Source: Pseudarthrobacter sp. NBSH8 (lineage in GTDB: Bacteria > Actinomycetota > Actinomycetes > Actinomycetales > Micrococcaceae). Taken from it: a stretch of DNA of 64,000 nt. Location of the stretch: assembly GCF_014217545.1 (NCBI RefSeq), contig NZ_CP043178.1, positions 2,170,001 to 2,234,000 on the forward strand, read 5' to 3'. Within the stretch, counting starts at the first letter, position 1, and the number at the start of each line of letters is the position of its first letter. The translations under genes were made by a program, and so were the position numbers. Shown one piece after another: positions 1-10,144 of the stretch. Under the pieces are notes generated by a model. The model was given only the letters and a program-made list of their open reading frames with translations, made no database searches and was not told the DNA's origin.

Positions 1-863
1 ACGTCGCCGGTGACCACCATTTTGGACCCGAAGCCCAAGCGCGTCAGAAACATCTTCATCTGTTCCGGTGTGGTGTTCTGCGCTTCGTCCAGAATGATGA
101 AGGCGTCATTGAGCGTGCGCCCCCGCATGTAGGCCAGCGGCGCCACTTCGATGGTTCCCGCCGCCATCAGCCGCGGGATGGACTCAGGGTCCATCATGTC
201 GTGCAGTGCGTCGTACAGCGGGCGCAGGTAGGGATCGATCTTGTCGCTCAGGGTGCCCGGCAGGAATCCCAGCCGTTCGCCGGCCTCGACTGCGGGCCTG
301 GTCAGGATAATGCGGCTGACTTCCTTCTGCTGGAGGGCCTGAACAGCCTTGGCCATCGCGAGGTACGTCTTACCCGTGCCTGCAGGGCCAATCCCGAAAA
401 TCACTGTGTTCGCGTCAATTGCGTCCACGTAGTTCTTCTGGTTCAGGGTTTTGGGCCGGATGGTCTTCCCCCGGCTGGAGAGGATGTCATGAGTGAGGAC
501 ATCCACAGGGTTCTGCAATGACTGGCTGCGGAGCAGCGCAACGAGCTGGTGCAGCACCGCGGGGCTGATGACGGTGCCGCGGGCCACGAGGCCGCGCACT
601 TCATGCAGGAGCCGCATAATGCGCGGAACTTCGTTGGCAGGGCCGCTGATGGACAGCTCGTTTCCACGGACGTGGAAGTTCACCGACGGGAACTGCTCTT
701 CGATGTAACGCAAGGCCTCGTCATGGCTGCCGAGCGATTGGACCATCTGGTCGGAGTTGTCAAAGAGAACCACCTCCGTCCGGACACCAGGAAGTGAATG
801 GGGGAATTCTGCGGCGGCGCGGTCAGTATTGAGCCGGCGCTTTCCGTTCGCTGATTCAGTCAT
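1..863 (-). CDS. phoH: PhoH family ATPase (3' end cut by window edge)
   Basis: The minus-strand frame is open from an ATG at 863 to the window edge, so the C-terminus is missing. The translation carries a P-loop, GPAGTGKT, with its lysine at about residue 165, and further on the DEAQN motif of the PhoH ATPase domain followed by TPEQMK and VTGD. The first 120 or so residues form the N-terminal region usual for PhoH-type cytosolic proteins of actinobacteria. The family binds and hydrolyses ATP; its role in RNA metabolism or phosphate stress is poorly defined, and ybeY usually follows downstream, outside this window. No strong ribosome binding site precedes the ATG, but no alternative in-frame start was found upstream. 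Confidence 0.93.
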   Translation of the reverse strand, partial: MTESANGKRRLNTDRAAAEFPHSLPGVRTEVVLFDNSDQMVQSLGSHDEALRYIEEQFPSVNFHVRGNELSISGPANEVPRIMRLLHEVRGLVARGTVISPAVLHQLVALLRSQSLQNPVDVLTHDILSSRGKTIRPKTLNQKNYVDAIDANTVIFGIGPAGTGKTYLAMAKAVQALQQKEVSRIILTRPAVEAGERLGFLPGTLSDKIDPYLRPLYDALHDMMDPESIPRLMAAGTIEVAPLAYMRGRTLNDAFIILDEAQNTTPEQMKMFLTRLGFGSKMVVTGD

Positions 864-1239
864 GGTGCTGGCCCGCGGGCCTGTGGTCTCCTCCAGTTCG
901 AAACTTAAAGTGCCGCCGGCTGCTGTGTGGACGGGGCTGTTGCCGAGCACGCAGGAGCCAGCGGAGTCCTACCATCTTACGCCAGGAGGCACCTCCCGGC
1001 AGCGCCCGGCGGTCGCCGGGAAAGGTACCCGTCACCAGCGTGCTGCGGGACGGTTGCCGTCATTAGGTATCAACTTCATATCAGGCGCATATCGTTCCCG
1101 TTGCAGTTGCACCGGCAGCCGGGATCTGGTCCTTTTGGCAGAACCGGTTATGCCATGCTGGAAATCACAGCCGTCCGGGGACCGGCTCACGGGGCCAAGG
1201 CCTCACCATTTCACAGCCGGGAAAGGACAGGCCACGAGA
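864..1239. other. Divergent intergenic region, phoH / GerMN lipoprotein gene
   Basis: About 376 bases separate the divergent phoH and lipoprotein starts. The plus-strand frame of the lipoprotein gene stays open through it, but the translated residues look like non-coding sequence and have no signal peptide or domain. A perfect 12-bp palindrome, GGCCCGCGGGCC, lies at 870-881 just upstream of phoH. The less GC-rich stretch around 1065-1100 is the likeliest place for the rightward promoter, but I could not fix convincing -35 and -10 boxes. Confidence 0.5.
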
Positions 1240-2196
1240 GTGCCGCAAACAGCGACCCCCCTTACTGCCAGACGCGCCGAGCCGCGCTTCCGTCCGCAAC
1301 GCCTCCTGGGTCTACTGCCAGCATTCCTCCTTCTCACCGGTTGCATCGCGGACCCCAACCCCGGGCCCAACCCGACGGCAAACTCCAGCCAGGCTGCCAC
1401 CGGCTCACCCGGGGGCCCCTCCACCAGCGCGCCCTTGGAAACCACACAGTCTTCCAACAAGGCACCCGTCTACTGGATTGGCCGAAGCAACAACAACGTG
1501 TTCCTGTACCGGGAGTTCCGGGACGTGCCGGAGCAGGAGAATCCTGTGACACGTGCCCTCCGGGCCATGATGTCGGAGAAGCCGCTGGACCCGGATTTCT
1601 TCACGCCCTGGCAGAATCCGGAGAAACTTGCCTCGTCCATCTCCGGCAAGAACGTCATCACGGTCGACATCTCCGAAGATGCCTTTAACAGCAATCTCGA
1701 CGCCGACATGGCTGGCCGCGCCATCCAGCAGCTGGTCTTTACCGCTACGGCGGCGGCTGCGAGTTCCGGCCTGATCGATTCCGGCCAGCAGATCCAGGTC
1801 AGGATCCTGGTGGATAGCCACACCGACTACGTTGCCTTCAACCACATCCAGCTTGGCGACCCAATGTCCCGGGCTGCCGGAATGGTGGCGCCTGTCTGGA
1901 TCATCGATCCGCAGGAAGGGACGGACCTGGCAGGCGGAAGCGTCAAGATCACCGGCCGCAGCACGGTTCCTGGCGGCAAGCTCCGCTGGCAGATCCTGCG
2001 GGCCGAAGCGAACGGGAACAAGGCGCCCTACCTCACCGGGGAGACCACTGCAGCGGCCGAAGCGGCCCAGGCCGGAGTGTTCACGCTTGCGCTGAGCCTG
2101 TCCGCCGGGAACTATGAGCTCCGTGTTTCGCAGGTGGAGACAGCCGGCAGCAGCCAGGAGCTGAATGTGGATACGCGGAACTTCAAAATCCGGTAG
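1240..2196 (+). CDS. GerMN / Gmad2 domain lipoprotein
   Basis: This predicted lipoprotein of 318 residues has a basic N-terminus, a hydrophobic segment and a lipobox LLTGC with Cys35 as the lipidated residue. A Pro/Ser/Thr-rich linker follows. Then comes a GerMN-like domain (about residues 85-215, with the PVTRALRAMMS helix and the VRILVDSH strand). A C-terminal Gmad2-type immunoglobulin-like domain (about 225-318) opens with PVWIIDPQEGTDLAGGSVKITG. I chose the GTG at 1240 because it places a normal export signal at the N-terminus; the frame stays open upstream to 757, giving a longer but implausible product. GerMN and Gmad2 occur in spore germination proteins and LpqB-like lipoproteins; the role here, in a presumed non-sporulating actinomycete, is unknown. 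It converges on rsmE. Confidence 0.8.
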   Translation: MPQTATPLTARRAEPRFRPQRLLGLLPAFLLLTGCIADPNPGPNPTANSSQAATGSPGGPSTSAPLETTQSSNKAPVYWIGRSNNNVFLYREFRDVPEQENPVTRALRAMMSEKPLDPDFFTPWQNPEKLASSISGKNVITVDISEDAFNSNLDADMAGRAIQQLVFTATAAAASSGLIDSGQQIQVRILVDSHTDYVAFNHIQLGDPMSRAAGMVAPVWIIDPQEGTDLAGGSVKITGRSTVPGGKLRWQILRAEANGNKAPYLTGETTAAAEAAQAGVFTLALSLSAGNYELRVSQVETAGSSQELNVDTRNFKIR

Positions 2197-2205
2197 CAGG
2201 CCGCG

Positions 2206-2988
2206 TCAGGACACTGGCGCTGTCCAGCGTCCCAGTACATCGCTCGCCAGGACAACAGCTGCCGGTCCGGCCGTGGATGACCTGAGGACGTGCTGGCCCA
2301 AGAGGGCCGTCACGGCCCCGGCGTCGCAAAGCCGGGTGACTTCGCGGGGACTGATTCCGCCTTCCGGGCCAACGATGAGCAGAATTTCCAGGGGTCCGGT
2401 GTCAGCCTGGGCGCCCTGCCATAATTCCAGGACGGACCGGAGCGGCCGAACCGCGTCTTCGTGCAGGATTACGGCCAGATCCGCTGCCGCCACTGCCGCC
2501 GCAAGGCCTGGCGTTTCGACGGCGGCGCGCACCTCGGGGATCCAGGCGCGGCGTGCCTGCTTGGCGGCGGCAGTGACCACGGACTGCCATTTTGCGTGGG
2601 CCTTGGCCGCGCGCTCACCCTTCCAGCGGACGATTGAGCGCTCGGCCTGCCAGGGAATTACGGCATCAATCCCGAGTTCGGTTGCCGTTTCCACGGCCAG
2701 TTCGTCGCGGTCCCCCTTGGCGAGGGCCTGCACCAGCACCAGCCGGATGTCGGGCCGGTCCTCCACGGCGACGGCGGAGCATTCCACGGTAAGCTCTGCC
2801 GGCGACGCCGAGACAACAGTTCCCGTCAGCCGTTTTCCGGCGCCGTCGGCAATGTCCACGGCCTCTCCAGGAGATAGCCGTTTCACGGTCACGGCGTGGC
2901 GTGCCTCCGGCCCTTGAAGGATAAATCGGGCACCTGGCACCAGCTCGTCGAGCGCCCCGGCACTGCTGAAGAAAACGGGATTGCTCAC
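2206..2988 (-). CDS. rsmE: 16S rRNA (uracil(1498)-N(3))-methyltransferase RsmE
   Basis: The protein is 260 residues, normal for RsmE. RsmE uses S-adenosylmethionine to methylate U1498 of 16S rRNA in the small subunit. The SPOUT-fold knot is visible in the C-terminal half: LLIVGPEGGISPREV around residues 195-210 and LGQHVLRSSTAGPAAV near 225-240, which form the cofactor pocket. The N-terminal part has the PUA-like RNA-binding region. The start is a GTG two bases after the dnaJ stop codon, so it is probably translated with hrcA and dnaJ as the third gene of that unit. Confidence 0.93.
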   Translation of the reverse strand: MSNPVFFSSAGALDELVPGARFILQGPEARHAVTVKRLSPGEAVDIADGAGKRLTGTVVSASPAELTVECSAVAVEDRPDIRLVLVQALAKGDRDELAVETATELGIDAVIPWQAERSIVRWKGERAAKAHAKWQSVVTAAAKQARRAWIPEVRAAVETPGLAAAVAAADLAVILHEDAVRPLRSVLELWQGAQADTGPLEILLIVGPEGGISPREVTRLCDAGAVTALLGQHVLRSSTAGPAAVVLASDVLGRWTAPVS

Positions 2989-2990
2989 CG

Positions 2991-4118
2991 CTACAGGTTA
3001 CCGAACCGGTCCCGCAGCTTGGCAAAGACGCCGCCGCTGGCTGCCAGTTTGCCTTCCGTGAACTGCTCGCCCCGAAGCTTCGCCAGCTGCCGCAGGAGGT
3101 CCTCCTGCGCCGCATCCAGCTTGGCTGGCGTCTCAACCTGCAGATGGACCATCAGATCCCCGCGGCCGTAACCGCGCAGGTGCGTCACGCCGAGTCCGCG
3201 GAGCGTGATGATCTCCCCTGACTGCGTGCCCGCCTTGACGTCGATCTCCTGCAGTCCGTCAAAGGTTTCCAGTGACAGCTCGGTGCCCAGGGCGGCGGCT
3301 GTCATCGGAATGTGAAGTGTCGCGTGCAGGTCGTCGCCGTCGCGGGCGTAGGTGGCGTCGTTGTTGACCCGCAGTTCCACATAGAGGTCCCCGGATGGTC
3401 CTCCGGCCGGGCCCGCTTCGCCTTGCCCGGAAAGCTGGATCCGCGTGCCCGTGGCAACACCGGCGGGCACCTTGATGGTGAGGGACCGCCGGCTGCGAAT
3501 GCGGCCCTGTCCGCTGCATTCGTTGCAAGGGTCCTTGATGACCGTCCCGAAACCATCGCAGCTGCCGCACGGGGCCGCCGTCATGACCTGGCCCAGGATG
3601 GAGCGCACGGCACGCTGAACCTGGCCGCTGCCGCCGCAGATATCGCAGCGGACAGGGTGGCTGCCTTCGCGGCAGCATGACCCGTTGCAGGTGGGGCAGG
3701 TGACCGCGGTGTCCACTTCGAGTTTCCGGTTGACGCCGAACACGGCATCGCGCAGTTCGATTCGGACACTGATCAGTGCGTCCTGGCCGCGGCGGACCCG
3801 GGACGCGGGGCCGGAGGAGCCGCCCGCGCCGAAGAACGTGTCGAAGATATCCTGGAACGCGAAGCCCTGGCCGGAGTATCCGCCGCCGCCGAACCCGTTG
3901 TCGGTGCCGTTCTCGTTGCCGGTGGTGTCATAGATCCGTCGCTTCTGCGGGTCCGAAAGTACCTCGTAGGCGTGGGTCACGGCCTTGAAGCGGTCCGAAG
4001 CATCCTCCCCGGGGTTTACATCCGGGTGAAGAGTGCGGGCCAGCTTGCGGTAGGCCTTCTTGATCTCTTCCCCGGTGGCTTCCGGCGAGACTCCGAGGAC
4101 GTCGTAGTGGCTGCTCAA
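2991..4118 (-). CDS. dnaJ: Molecular chaperone DnaJ
   Basis: A complete type I Hsp40 of 375 residues. The J domain spans residues 1-70 with the essential HPD at 31-33. It is followed by a Gly/Phe-rich linker ([10 protein letters not shown]) and a zinc region with four cysteine repeats: [24 protein letters not shown] and CNECSGQG. The first repeat ends in Cys rather than the usual Gly. The C-terminal substrate-binding domains follow. DnaJ stimulates the ATPase of DnaK and delivers unfolded clients in the cytoplasm. It sits 77 bases after hrcA, the arrangement of the actinobacterial dnaJ2 locus; a second dnaJ beside dnaK-grpE is expected elsewhere in the genome. Confidence 0.96.
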   Translation of the reverse strand: MSSHYDVLGVSPEATGEEIKKAYRKLARTLHPDVNPGEDASDRFKAVTHAYEVLSDPQKRRIYDTTGNENGTDNGFGGGGYSGQGFAFQDIFDTFFGAGGSSGPASRVRRGQDALISVRIELRDAVFGVNRKLEVDTAVTCPTCNGSCCREGSHPVRCDICGGSGQVQRAVRSILGQVMTAAPCGSCDGFGTVIKDPCNECSGQGRIRSRRSLTIKVPAGVATGTRIQLSGQGEAGPAGGPSGDLYVELRVNNDATYARDGDDLHATLHIPMTAAALGTELSLETFDGLQEIDVKAGTQSGEIITLRGLGVTHLRGYGRGDLMVHLQVETPAKLDAAQEDLLRQLAKLRGEQFTEGKLAASGGVFAKLRDRFGNL

Positions 4119-4195
4119 AGTTCGTATCTCTTCCTTGTTGTACTGCCGGCAGGCGGGCTGCCGGCACTGCTCTTCGTGCCTGGACCGTAGTGCTG

Positions 4196-5209
4196 TTACG
4201 GACCCAGAATTCTTGAAAGGTAACGGGCTACTGCCCTGACGGCGGCCATGGTGGTGGGATAGTCCATCCGGGTGGGGCCCAGCACACCGATCTTGGCGGT
4301 GCTGTCTGGTCCGTAGCCCGTGGCCACCACGGAGGCTTCCGCGAGCCCGTCGTACGGGTTTTCACGCCCGATGCTGACTGCCACACCCCTCGGATCCTGC
4401 GCCATGTCGCTTAGGAGGCGCAACAGGACAACCTGCTCCTCGAGGGCTTCCAGGACCGGTCCGATACTGAGCGGAAAATCCACATTGGAGCGGGCGAGGT
4501 TCGCTGTTCCGGCCATGACCATGCGTTCCTCGCGGCTGTTGTGGGCGAGCGTTTCCAGCCCGTGGGCCAATGCCTGGGCCGCCGCACGCTGGCCCGGGCT
4601 GACGGACGAAACGACCCCCGGCAGCGACGGCGTCAGGCGGCTCAGCGAGATGCCCGCGAGGGACCCGAGGAAGTGTGCCCGCAACGACGCGACGGCGTCG
4701 TCGCCGAGGTTCTGGCCGACGTCGATTACGCGCTGTTCTACCTTGCCGGTGGTGGCGATGAGGACCACGAGGACCTGCCGCGGCGCAAGCAGGACGAATT
4801 CGATGTGGCGGATGGTGGCGCGGCTCAGATGCGGATACTGCACGACGGCGACCTGGTTGGTTAGCTGCGACAGCATCCTGACGGTCCTGTCCAGGACGTC
4901 GTCCAGATCGTCTGCGCCCTCCAGCAGCGCCTGGATCGCCCGCCGTTCCGCCTGGGAAAGCGGCTTTACCGCTGAAATCTGGTCCACAAACAGCCGGTAG
5001 CCTTTGTCTGTGGGGATCCGTCCGGCGCTGGTGTGCGGGGCAGTGATCAGGCCGTCGTCTTCCAAGGCCGCCATGTCGTTGCGGATAGTGGCGCTGGACA
5101 CGCCGAGGTGGTGGCGTTCCACGAGCGCTTTGGAACCCACCGGCTCGCGGGAGTGCACATAGTCCTCCACGATGGCGCGCAGTACTTCGAGTTTGCGCGG
5201 CTCGCTCAT
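4196..5209 (-). CDS. hrcA: Heat-inducible transcriptional repressor HrcA
   Basis: The 337-residue product begins with a winged helix-turn-helix. [20 protein letters not shown] is the recognition region and [18 protein letters not shown] the wing, typical of HrcA. A GAF-like core fills the rest. HrcA represses chaperone genes by binding CIRCE elements, and its folding is usually assisted by GroEL. The ATG at 5209 follows a strong GGAGGTGGA ribosome binding site. A near-perfect CIRCE operator lies 31 bases upstream, so hrcA-dnaJ-rsmE is very likely autoregulated. Confidence 0.97.
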   Translation of the reverse strand: MSEPRKLEVLRAIVEDYVHSREPVGSKALVERHHLGVSSATIRNDMAALEDDGLITAPHTSAGRIPTDKGYRLFVDQISAVKPLSQAERRAIQALLEGADDLDDVLDRTVRMLSQLTNQVAVVQYPHLSRATIRHIEFVLLAPRQVLVVLIATTGKVEQRVIDVGQNLGDDAVASLRAHFLGSLAGISLSRLTPSLPGVVSSVSPGQRAAAQALAHGLETLAHNSREERMVMAGTANLARSNVDFPLSIGPVLEALEEQVVLLRLLSDMAQDPRGVAVSIGRENPYDGLAEASVVATGYGPDSTAKIGVLGPTRMDYPTTMAAVRAVARYLSRILGP

Positions 5210-5239
5210 ACTCCACCTCCATCCGTGGTCACTGCGGGG

Positions 5240-5266
5240 TTAGCACTCGACATGCCTAAGTGCTAA
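5240..5266. promoter_or_regulatory. CIRCE operator for HrcA
   Basis: The sequence reads TTAGCACTC, nine bases, AAGTGCTAA. It matches the CIRCE consensus (TTAGCACTC-N9-GAGTGCTAA) at 17 of 18 arm positions, the only change being A for G at the first base of the right arm. It lies between the divergent hrcA gene (start at 5209) and the DUF3097 gene (earliest possible start 5276), so repressor bound here could affect both directions. Confidence 0.95.
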
Positions 5267-5356
5267 CAGTCTAATATGAGTCACCCCGTTGTTAGCATTG
5301 GTACCGCTCCGGGCGAAATTCCGGGCCAGGATCTAGCGGCAAGGCGGAATCAATCC

Positions 5357-6205
5357 ATGCAATACCAGAACTGGGGTCCGCAGGAGATCACCGCGCCCGT
5401 CAGGAGCGAACTTCCTGAGGTTCCCGTGGAACGCGGCATGGTCCTTGAAGATGCCCAGTCCGGCTGGGTGGGAGCGGTGACCCGGGTGGAGAAGTCCGGC
5501 GGCATGCATGTCGTGGCCCTCGAAGACCGGCGAGGCAAGTCCCGGTCCTTCCGGCTCGGTTTCGGGTTCCTCCTGGAGGGGCAGCCCATCCGGCTCGTTC
5601 CCCCGGCGCCCAGGCAGGCCGCCCCCGTGGCGGCCGGCCGGACGGCGTCCGGCTCAGTCCGCGTGGCCGGCCAGCGTGCCCAGGTGGCCAAGGCGAGCAG
5701 AATCTGGGTGGAAGGCAAACACGACGCCGAACTGGTGGAGAAGGTCTGGGGTGACGATCTCCGCGTTGAGGGCATCGTCGTCGAACCTTTGCATGGCATT
5801 GATGACCTCACCGGGGCGGTGGCCGCGTTCGGTCCGGGTCCCGGCCGCCGGCTGGGGGTCCTGGTGGACCACCTGGTGCCGGACTCAAAGGAGTCTCGCA
5901 TCGCTGCCGCCGTAATGGATTCCCCCGGCGCTGCCGGCAATGTCCTGATCGTCGGTCACCCTTACGTTGACGTGTGGCAGGCCATCCGGCCCGCTGTCCT
6001 GGGCATCGAACAGTGGCCTGTGGTGCCCCGCGGGCAGGACTGGAAGACGGGCATTCTGACAGCGTTCGGCTGGCCGCACTCCACCAAGGAAGATATTGGG
6101 CTTGGCTGGCAAAGGCTGCTGGGCGCTGTCCGCAGCTACGCGGATCTGGAGGCATCACTGCTCGGACGGGTGGAGGAAGTCATCGACTTCCTGACAGTGC
6201 ATTAA
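5357..6205 (+). CDS. DUF3097 family protein
   Basis: A 282-residue cytosolic protein recognised as the actinobacterial DUF3097 family. The N-terminus MQYQNWGPQEITAP, the stretch SGWVGAVTRVEKSGGMHVVALEDR and the segment IWVEGKHDAELVEKVWGDD are characteristic. The last segment resembles a Toprim-like core with an acidic EGKHD motif, followed by VLVDHLVPDSKE. Function is unknown; a nucleic-acid role is only suggested by the Toprim resemblance. I prefer the ATG at 5357, which matches the family N-terminus and has AAGGCGG upstream. An in-frame ATG at 5276 would add 27 residues and place the start 10 bases from CIRCE. Confidence 0.85.
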   Translation: MQYQNWGPQEITAPVRSELPEVPVERGMVLEDAQSGWVGAVTRVEKSGGMHVVALEDRRGKSRSFRLGFGFLLEGQPIRLVPPAPRQAAPVAAGRTASGSVRVAGQRAQVAKASRIWVEGKHDAELVEKVWGDDLRVEGIVVEPLHGIDDLTGAVAAFGPGPGRRLGVLVDHLVPDSKESRIAAAVMDSPGAAGNVLIVGHPYVDVWQAIRPAVLGIEQWPVVPRGQDWKTGILTAFGWPHSTKEDIGLGWQRLLGAVRSYADLEASLLGRVEEVIDFLTVH

Positions 6206-6334
6206 CGCCGGATCCGGCTCGGGGCGGCGGCATTTGGTGGCTGAACCAGTATTCTTGGTACTGCGGAGGCTGCAGTTGCTTTCAGTCCGGCATTCTCCAA
6301 CCCAGCACCATTGCACTTTCGAAGGAAGAAAACC

Positions 6335-6754
6335 GTGGCACAAAACGCACGCGAGCACCGGGACGACCACGGCGGCCAGGGCCGTTCAGAGTACCAGGGC
6401 GTTCCGGCAAATGCGCTGCCGCTGACGGCCAGCGAAGACCGCCAGTGGGCCACGCTGGCGCATTTCGGCGGGATTCTCGGCTGTGTTCCGTCCCTGCTGA
6501 TCTACCTGATTTTCCGTGAGCGCGGGCCGTTTACCGCCCAGGAATCCAAGGAAGCACTCAACTTCAGCCTGCCGCCCACCATTGCTGCGCTGGTGGCCAA
6601 CGTCCTGGTGTTTATTCCGGTGGTGGGAAACATTTTCGCTGTCATCGCCACCCTGATCTGGATTGCCCTGACCTGCTTCTCGGTGGCCGCAGGTATCCAT
6701 GTCAACAAGGGCCAGCCGCACCGTTACCAGTACAACCTGCGCTGGATCAAGTAG
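6335..6754 (+). CDS. DUF4870 domain membrane protein
   Basis: A small membrane protein of 139 residues. The N-terminal 40 residues are hydrophilic. A DUF4870-type core follows: the segment ASEDRQWATLAHFGGILG, a hydrophobic helix (about 50-70), the short loop FTAQESKEALNF, then two more hydrophobic helices (about 80-125). The GTG at 6335 is chosen because a strong GAAGGAAG ribosome binding site lies just upstream; a 6311 ATG in the same frame lacks one. DUF4870 proteins are related to Tic20-like small membrane proteins of unknown function. Gene neighbours give no further clue. Confidence 0.85.
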   Translation: MAQNAREHRDDHGGQGRSEYQGVPANALPLTASEDRQWATLAHFGGILGCVPSLLIYLIFRERGPFTAQESKEALNFSLPPTIAALVANVLVFIPVVGNIFAVIATLIWIALTCFSVAAGIHVNKGQPHRYQYNLRWIK

Positions 6755-6875
6755 TCCCCACCCGCTAAGCGGCGTCCCGAGGGCCCCGACGCGAGCTTGC
6801 GAGAGTTGGGAAGGGACCGCCGCGCTAACCTCGCAGGCTCGGCCAGGGAACCCTGCGGGCGTGGGCCCACCACCG

Positions 6876-8105
6876 TTAGTCCGGCAGGATCCTGCGGACC
6901 ACGGCATCGGCCAGCAGGCGCCCCTTCAGGGTCAAAACCAGCGTGCCGTGGAAGGCTGCCGGCGGCTCCACCAGGCCGTCCGCAATGAGCCCGGCCACGG
7001 CGTGCTGACCGTGTTCGCCCAGCGTTGACGTTGCCAGCCCCGACACGAGCCGGGCCTCAAGCATCACGCGCTCCACGTCGCGGGTTTCGGCGTCGAGCGT
7101 TTCCCGCCCGGCGGCCGGTGACAGGCCCTGGGCGAGCCGTCCGGCGTAGGCCGTAGGGTGCTTGACGTTCCACCACCGGACTCCGCCGACGTGTGAGTGC
7201 GCACCTGGTCCGATGCCCCACCAGTCGTCCCCCCGCCAGTACGCCAGATTATGCCGGCATGCCTGCTCCGGCGTCCGGGACCAGTTGCTAACCTCGTACC
7301 AGCTGAGGCCCGCCGCGCCGATCAGTTGGTCGGCGAGTTCGTACTTGTCGGCGTGGTCGTCGTCGTCGATCCCCGGGACTTCACCACGGCGGATCTGGGC
7401 GGCCAGCTTGGTGCCGTCCTCCACGATCAGCGCGTAGGCACTGATGTGGTCAGGCTGGTAGGACAGGGCCGTCTCCAGGGAGAACCGCCAGTCCGCCAGG
7501 GACTCCCCCGGCGTCCCGTAGATAAGATCCAGGCTCACGGCCAGTCCGGCGTCCCGCGCCCACTGGACCACCTGCGGCACGCGACTGGGCGTGTGCGTGC
7601 GGTCCAAGACCTTTAGGACATGGGGAACCGCGGACTGCATGCCAAAGGAAACCCGGGTGAACCCGGAGTCGGCCAGCACCTGCAGTGATGCAGGGGTGAC
7701 CGAGTCCGGGTTTGCTTCGGTGGTCACTTCGGCGCCGGGTTCCAAGCCCCAGTTCCCGACGGCGGCTGTCAGGATTCGGGCGAGGTCTTCCGCAGGGAGC
7801 AGCGTGGGGGTGCCGCCGCCAAAGAAGACTGTACTCAGCGGCCGGTCCGGAACACCCGAGTCCCGCAGGGCGGTGGCGGCAAAGTCAACTTCGGACACGG
7901 CCGTGCTGGCGTAGGCGTCCTGCGACGCGCCGCCGCCCAGCTCGGTGGCCGTGTACGTGTTGAAGTCGCAGTATCCGCAGCGCACCGCGCAGAACGGAAT
8001 GTGCACGTACAGTCCGAAGGCCCGGTCCGCAGCACCGTCCACTGCCTGGGCGGGCAGCAGACCGTCCGACGGAGCCGGGTCGCCGAGCGGAAGAGTGCTA
8101 GGCAT
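6876..8105 (-). CDS. hemW: Radical SAM heme chaperone HemW
   Basis: The 409-residue protein has the radical-SAM cluster motif HIPFCAVRCGYCDF, with cysteines 39, 43 and 46 spaced CX3CX2C. The flanking HIPFC and FNTYT residues are the HemW type rather than the oxygen-independent coproporphyrinogen oxidase HemN. The following FGGGTPTLL is the SAM-binding glycine motif. A HemN C-terminal domain is present. HemW binds heme and is thought to deliver it to respiratory enzymes in the cytoplasm. It follows lepA on the same strand with a 36-base gap, the usual order in actinobacteria. Confidence 0.93.
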   Translation of the reverse strand: MPSTLPLGDPAPSDGLLPAQAVDGAADRAFGLYVHIPFCAVRCGYCDFNTYTATELGGGASQDAYASTAVSEVDFAATALRDSGVPDRPLSTVFFGGGTPTLLPAEDLARILTAAVGNWGLEPGAEVTTEANPDSVTPASLQVLADSGFTRVSFGMQSAVPHVLKVLDRTHTPSRVPQVVQWARDAGLAVSLDLIYGTPGESLADWRFSLETALSYQPDHISAYALIVEDGTKLAAQIRRGEVPGIDDDDHADKYELADQLIGAAGLSWYEVSNWSRTPEQACRHNLAYWRGDDWWGIGPGAHSHVGGVRWWNVKHPTAYAGRLAQGLSPAAGRETLDAETRDVERVMLEARLVSGLATSTLGEHGQHAVAGLIADGLVEPPAAFHGTLVLTLKGRLLADAVVRRILPD

Positions 8106-8141
8106 TACAGGGGCCTCCGGTGTTGCCGGCCACTTTCATCA

Positions 8142-9995
8142 CTACTTCTTGGCCTTGTCCTTGGACTCGTCAGTGGTCAACGCAGCGATGAAGGCTTCCT
8201 GGGGAACCTCAACACGGCCCACCATCTTCATCCGCTTTTTGCCTTCCTTCTGCTTCTCCAGCAGCTTGCGCTTACGGGAAATGTCGCCGCCGTAGCACTT
8301 GGCCAGAACGTCCTTGCGGATGGCGCGGATGCTTTCCCGGGCGATGATCCTGGAGCCGATGGCAGCCTGGATGGGCACTTCGAACTGCTGGCGGGGAATA
8401 AGCTCGCGCAGTTTGCCGGTCATCATCACACCGTAGGCATAAGCCTTCTCGCGGTGCGTGATGGCGGAGAAGGCATCCACCTGTTCACCCTGGAGCATGA
8501 TGTCCACCTTGACCAGGTCGGCCACCTGCTCGCCGTCGGCCTTCCAGTCGAGCGAGCCGTAGCCCCGGGTCTTGGATTTGAGGATGTCAAAGAAATCGAA
8601 CACGATCTCAGCAAGCGGCAACCGGTACCGGATTTCGACCCTGTCCTCGGACAGGTAGTCCATGCCGCCGATAACACCGCGGCGGCTCTGGCAAAGTTCC
8701 ATGATGGCGCCCACGAACTCATTCGGAGCAAGGATGGTGGCAGCCACCATCGGCTCGCGGACCTCGGCGATCTTGCCGGAGGGGTATTCGCTGGGGTTGG
8801 TCACGTGGACCACCTTCTTGTCCTCCAGCGTTACCTCGTACTCCACGTTGGGGGCAGTGGAGATCAGGTCCAGATTGTATTCGCGTTCGAGCCGCTCCCT
8901 GGTGATTTCCAGGTGGAGCAGGCCGAGGAAGCCCACCCGGAAGCCGAATCCCAGCGCGGCGGACGTTTCCGGCTCATAGACCAGTGCCGCGTCGTTCAGC
9001 ATCAGTTTCTCCAGCGCATCGCGGAGCACCGGATAGTCCGTGCCGTCCAGCGGATACAGGCCTGAGAAGACCATCGGCTTGGCATCGGCGTAGCCTGGAA
9101 GAGAGGCAGTGGCAGGCTTGGCCAGGTTGGTGACGGTGTCGCCCACCTTGGACAGGCGGACGTCCTTCACACCGGTGATGAGGTAGCCCACTTCGCCCAC
9201 GCCGAGGCCTTTGGAGGGGGTGGGCTCCGGGGAGCTCACCCCGATCTCCAGGAGTTCGTGGGTGGCCCGGGTGGACATCATCTGGATGCGTTCACGGGGG
9301 TGCAGCATGCCGTCAACCACACGGACGTAGGTGACCACACCGCGGTAGGTATCGTAGACGGAGTCGAAGATCATGGCGCGCGCTGGGGCTGCCGGGTCCC
9401 CCACAGGGGCCGGCAGGTCGCGGACGATCTTGTCCAGCAGGACCTCGACGCCCATACCGGTCTTGCCGGAAACGCGGAGCACGTCGTCGGGGTCGCCGCC
9501 GATCAGACTGGCCAGTTCGGCCGCGTACTTCTCGGGCTGGGCTGCCGGGAGGTCGATCTTGTTCAGCACCGGGATGATGGTGAGGTTGTTTTCCATGGCC
9601 AGGTAGAGGTTCGCGAGAGTCTGCGCCTCGATGCCCTGCGCCGCGTCAACGAGCAGCACTGCCCCTTCGCAGGCGGCCAGCGAACGGGACACCTCGTAGG
9701 TGAAGTCCACGTGACCGGGCGTATCGATCATATTCAGCGCATAGCTGGTCCCATCGAGCTCCCAGGGCATGCGAACCGCCTGGGACTTGATAGTGATGCC
9801 GCGTTCGCGCTCAATGTCCATGCGATCCAGGTACTGGGCCTTCATGTCGCGGGACTTAACCACCCCGGTGAACTGCAGCATGCGGTCAGCCAGGGTGGAT
9901 TTACCGTGGTCAATGTGCGCGATGATGCAGAAATTCCGAATGATGGCCGGATCAGTCGCGGCGGGCACCGGGGCGGTGCGGGCCATGGGAGACAC
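8142..9995 (-). CDS. lepA: Elongation factor 4 (LepA)
   Basis: A full-length translational GTPase of 617 residues. G1 reads AHIDHGKST at residues 26-34, G3 is DTPGHVDF and G4 is NKIDLPAA. The LepA-specific C-terminal domain ends in [20 protein letters not shown] followed by a lysine-rich tail. The factor acts on stalled ribosomes and in 30S biogenesis. The longest start is a GTG at 9995; the ATG at 9986 three codons later is equally possible. It is likely co-transcribed with hemW. Confidence 0.97.
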   Translation of the reverse strand: MSPMARTAPVPAATDPAIIRNFCIIAHIDHGKSTLADRMLQFTGVVKSRDMKAQYLDRMDIERERGITIKSQAVRMPWELDGTSYALNMIDTPGHVDFTYEVSRSLAACEGAVLLVDAAQGIEAQTLANLYLAMENNLTIIPVLNKIDLPAAQPEKYAAELASLIGGDPDDVLRVSGKTGMGVEVLLDKIVRDLPAPVGDPAAPARAMIFDSVYDTYRGVVTYVRVVDGMLHPRERIQMMSTRATHELLEIGVSSPEPTPSKGLGVGEVGYLITGVKDVRLSKVGDTVTNLAKPATASLPGYADAKPMVFSGLYPLDGTDYPVLRDALEKLMLNDAALVYEPETSAALGFGFRVGFLGLLHLEITRERLEREYNLDLISTAPNVEYEVTLEDKKVVHVTNPSEYPSGKIAEVREPMVAATILAPNEFVGAIMELCQSRRGVIGGMDYLSEDRVEIRYRLPLAEIVFDFFDILKSKTRGYGSLDWKADGEQVADLVKVDIMLQGEQVDAFSAITHREKAYAYGVMMTGKLRELIPRQQFEVPIQAAIGSRIIARESIRAIRKDVLAKCYGGDISRKRKLLEKQKEGKKRMKMVGRVEVPQEAFIAALTTDESKDKAKK

Positions 9996-10144
9996 GCAGG
10001 GTCCTTACTGTTGACATTCGTGCGACCGCCGCCAGGACGCACCGAAGGCACCCTGCGGCTGGACCGCACATTTGGAACCTCCAGTCTCCCACGTCCGGGC
10101 GCATCGTATTGCATCCAGGTCAAACCGGCCCTGGGGTCCGGCGA

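Noticed and set aside
870..881. 12-bp palindrome GGCCCGCGGGCC upstream of phoH
   Set aside because: In such GC-rich DNA a short GC-only palindrome is expected by chance; listed only as content of the gap.
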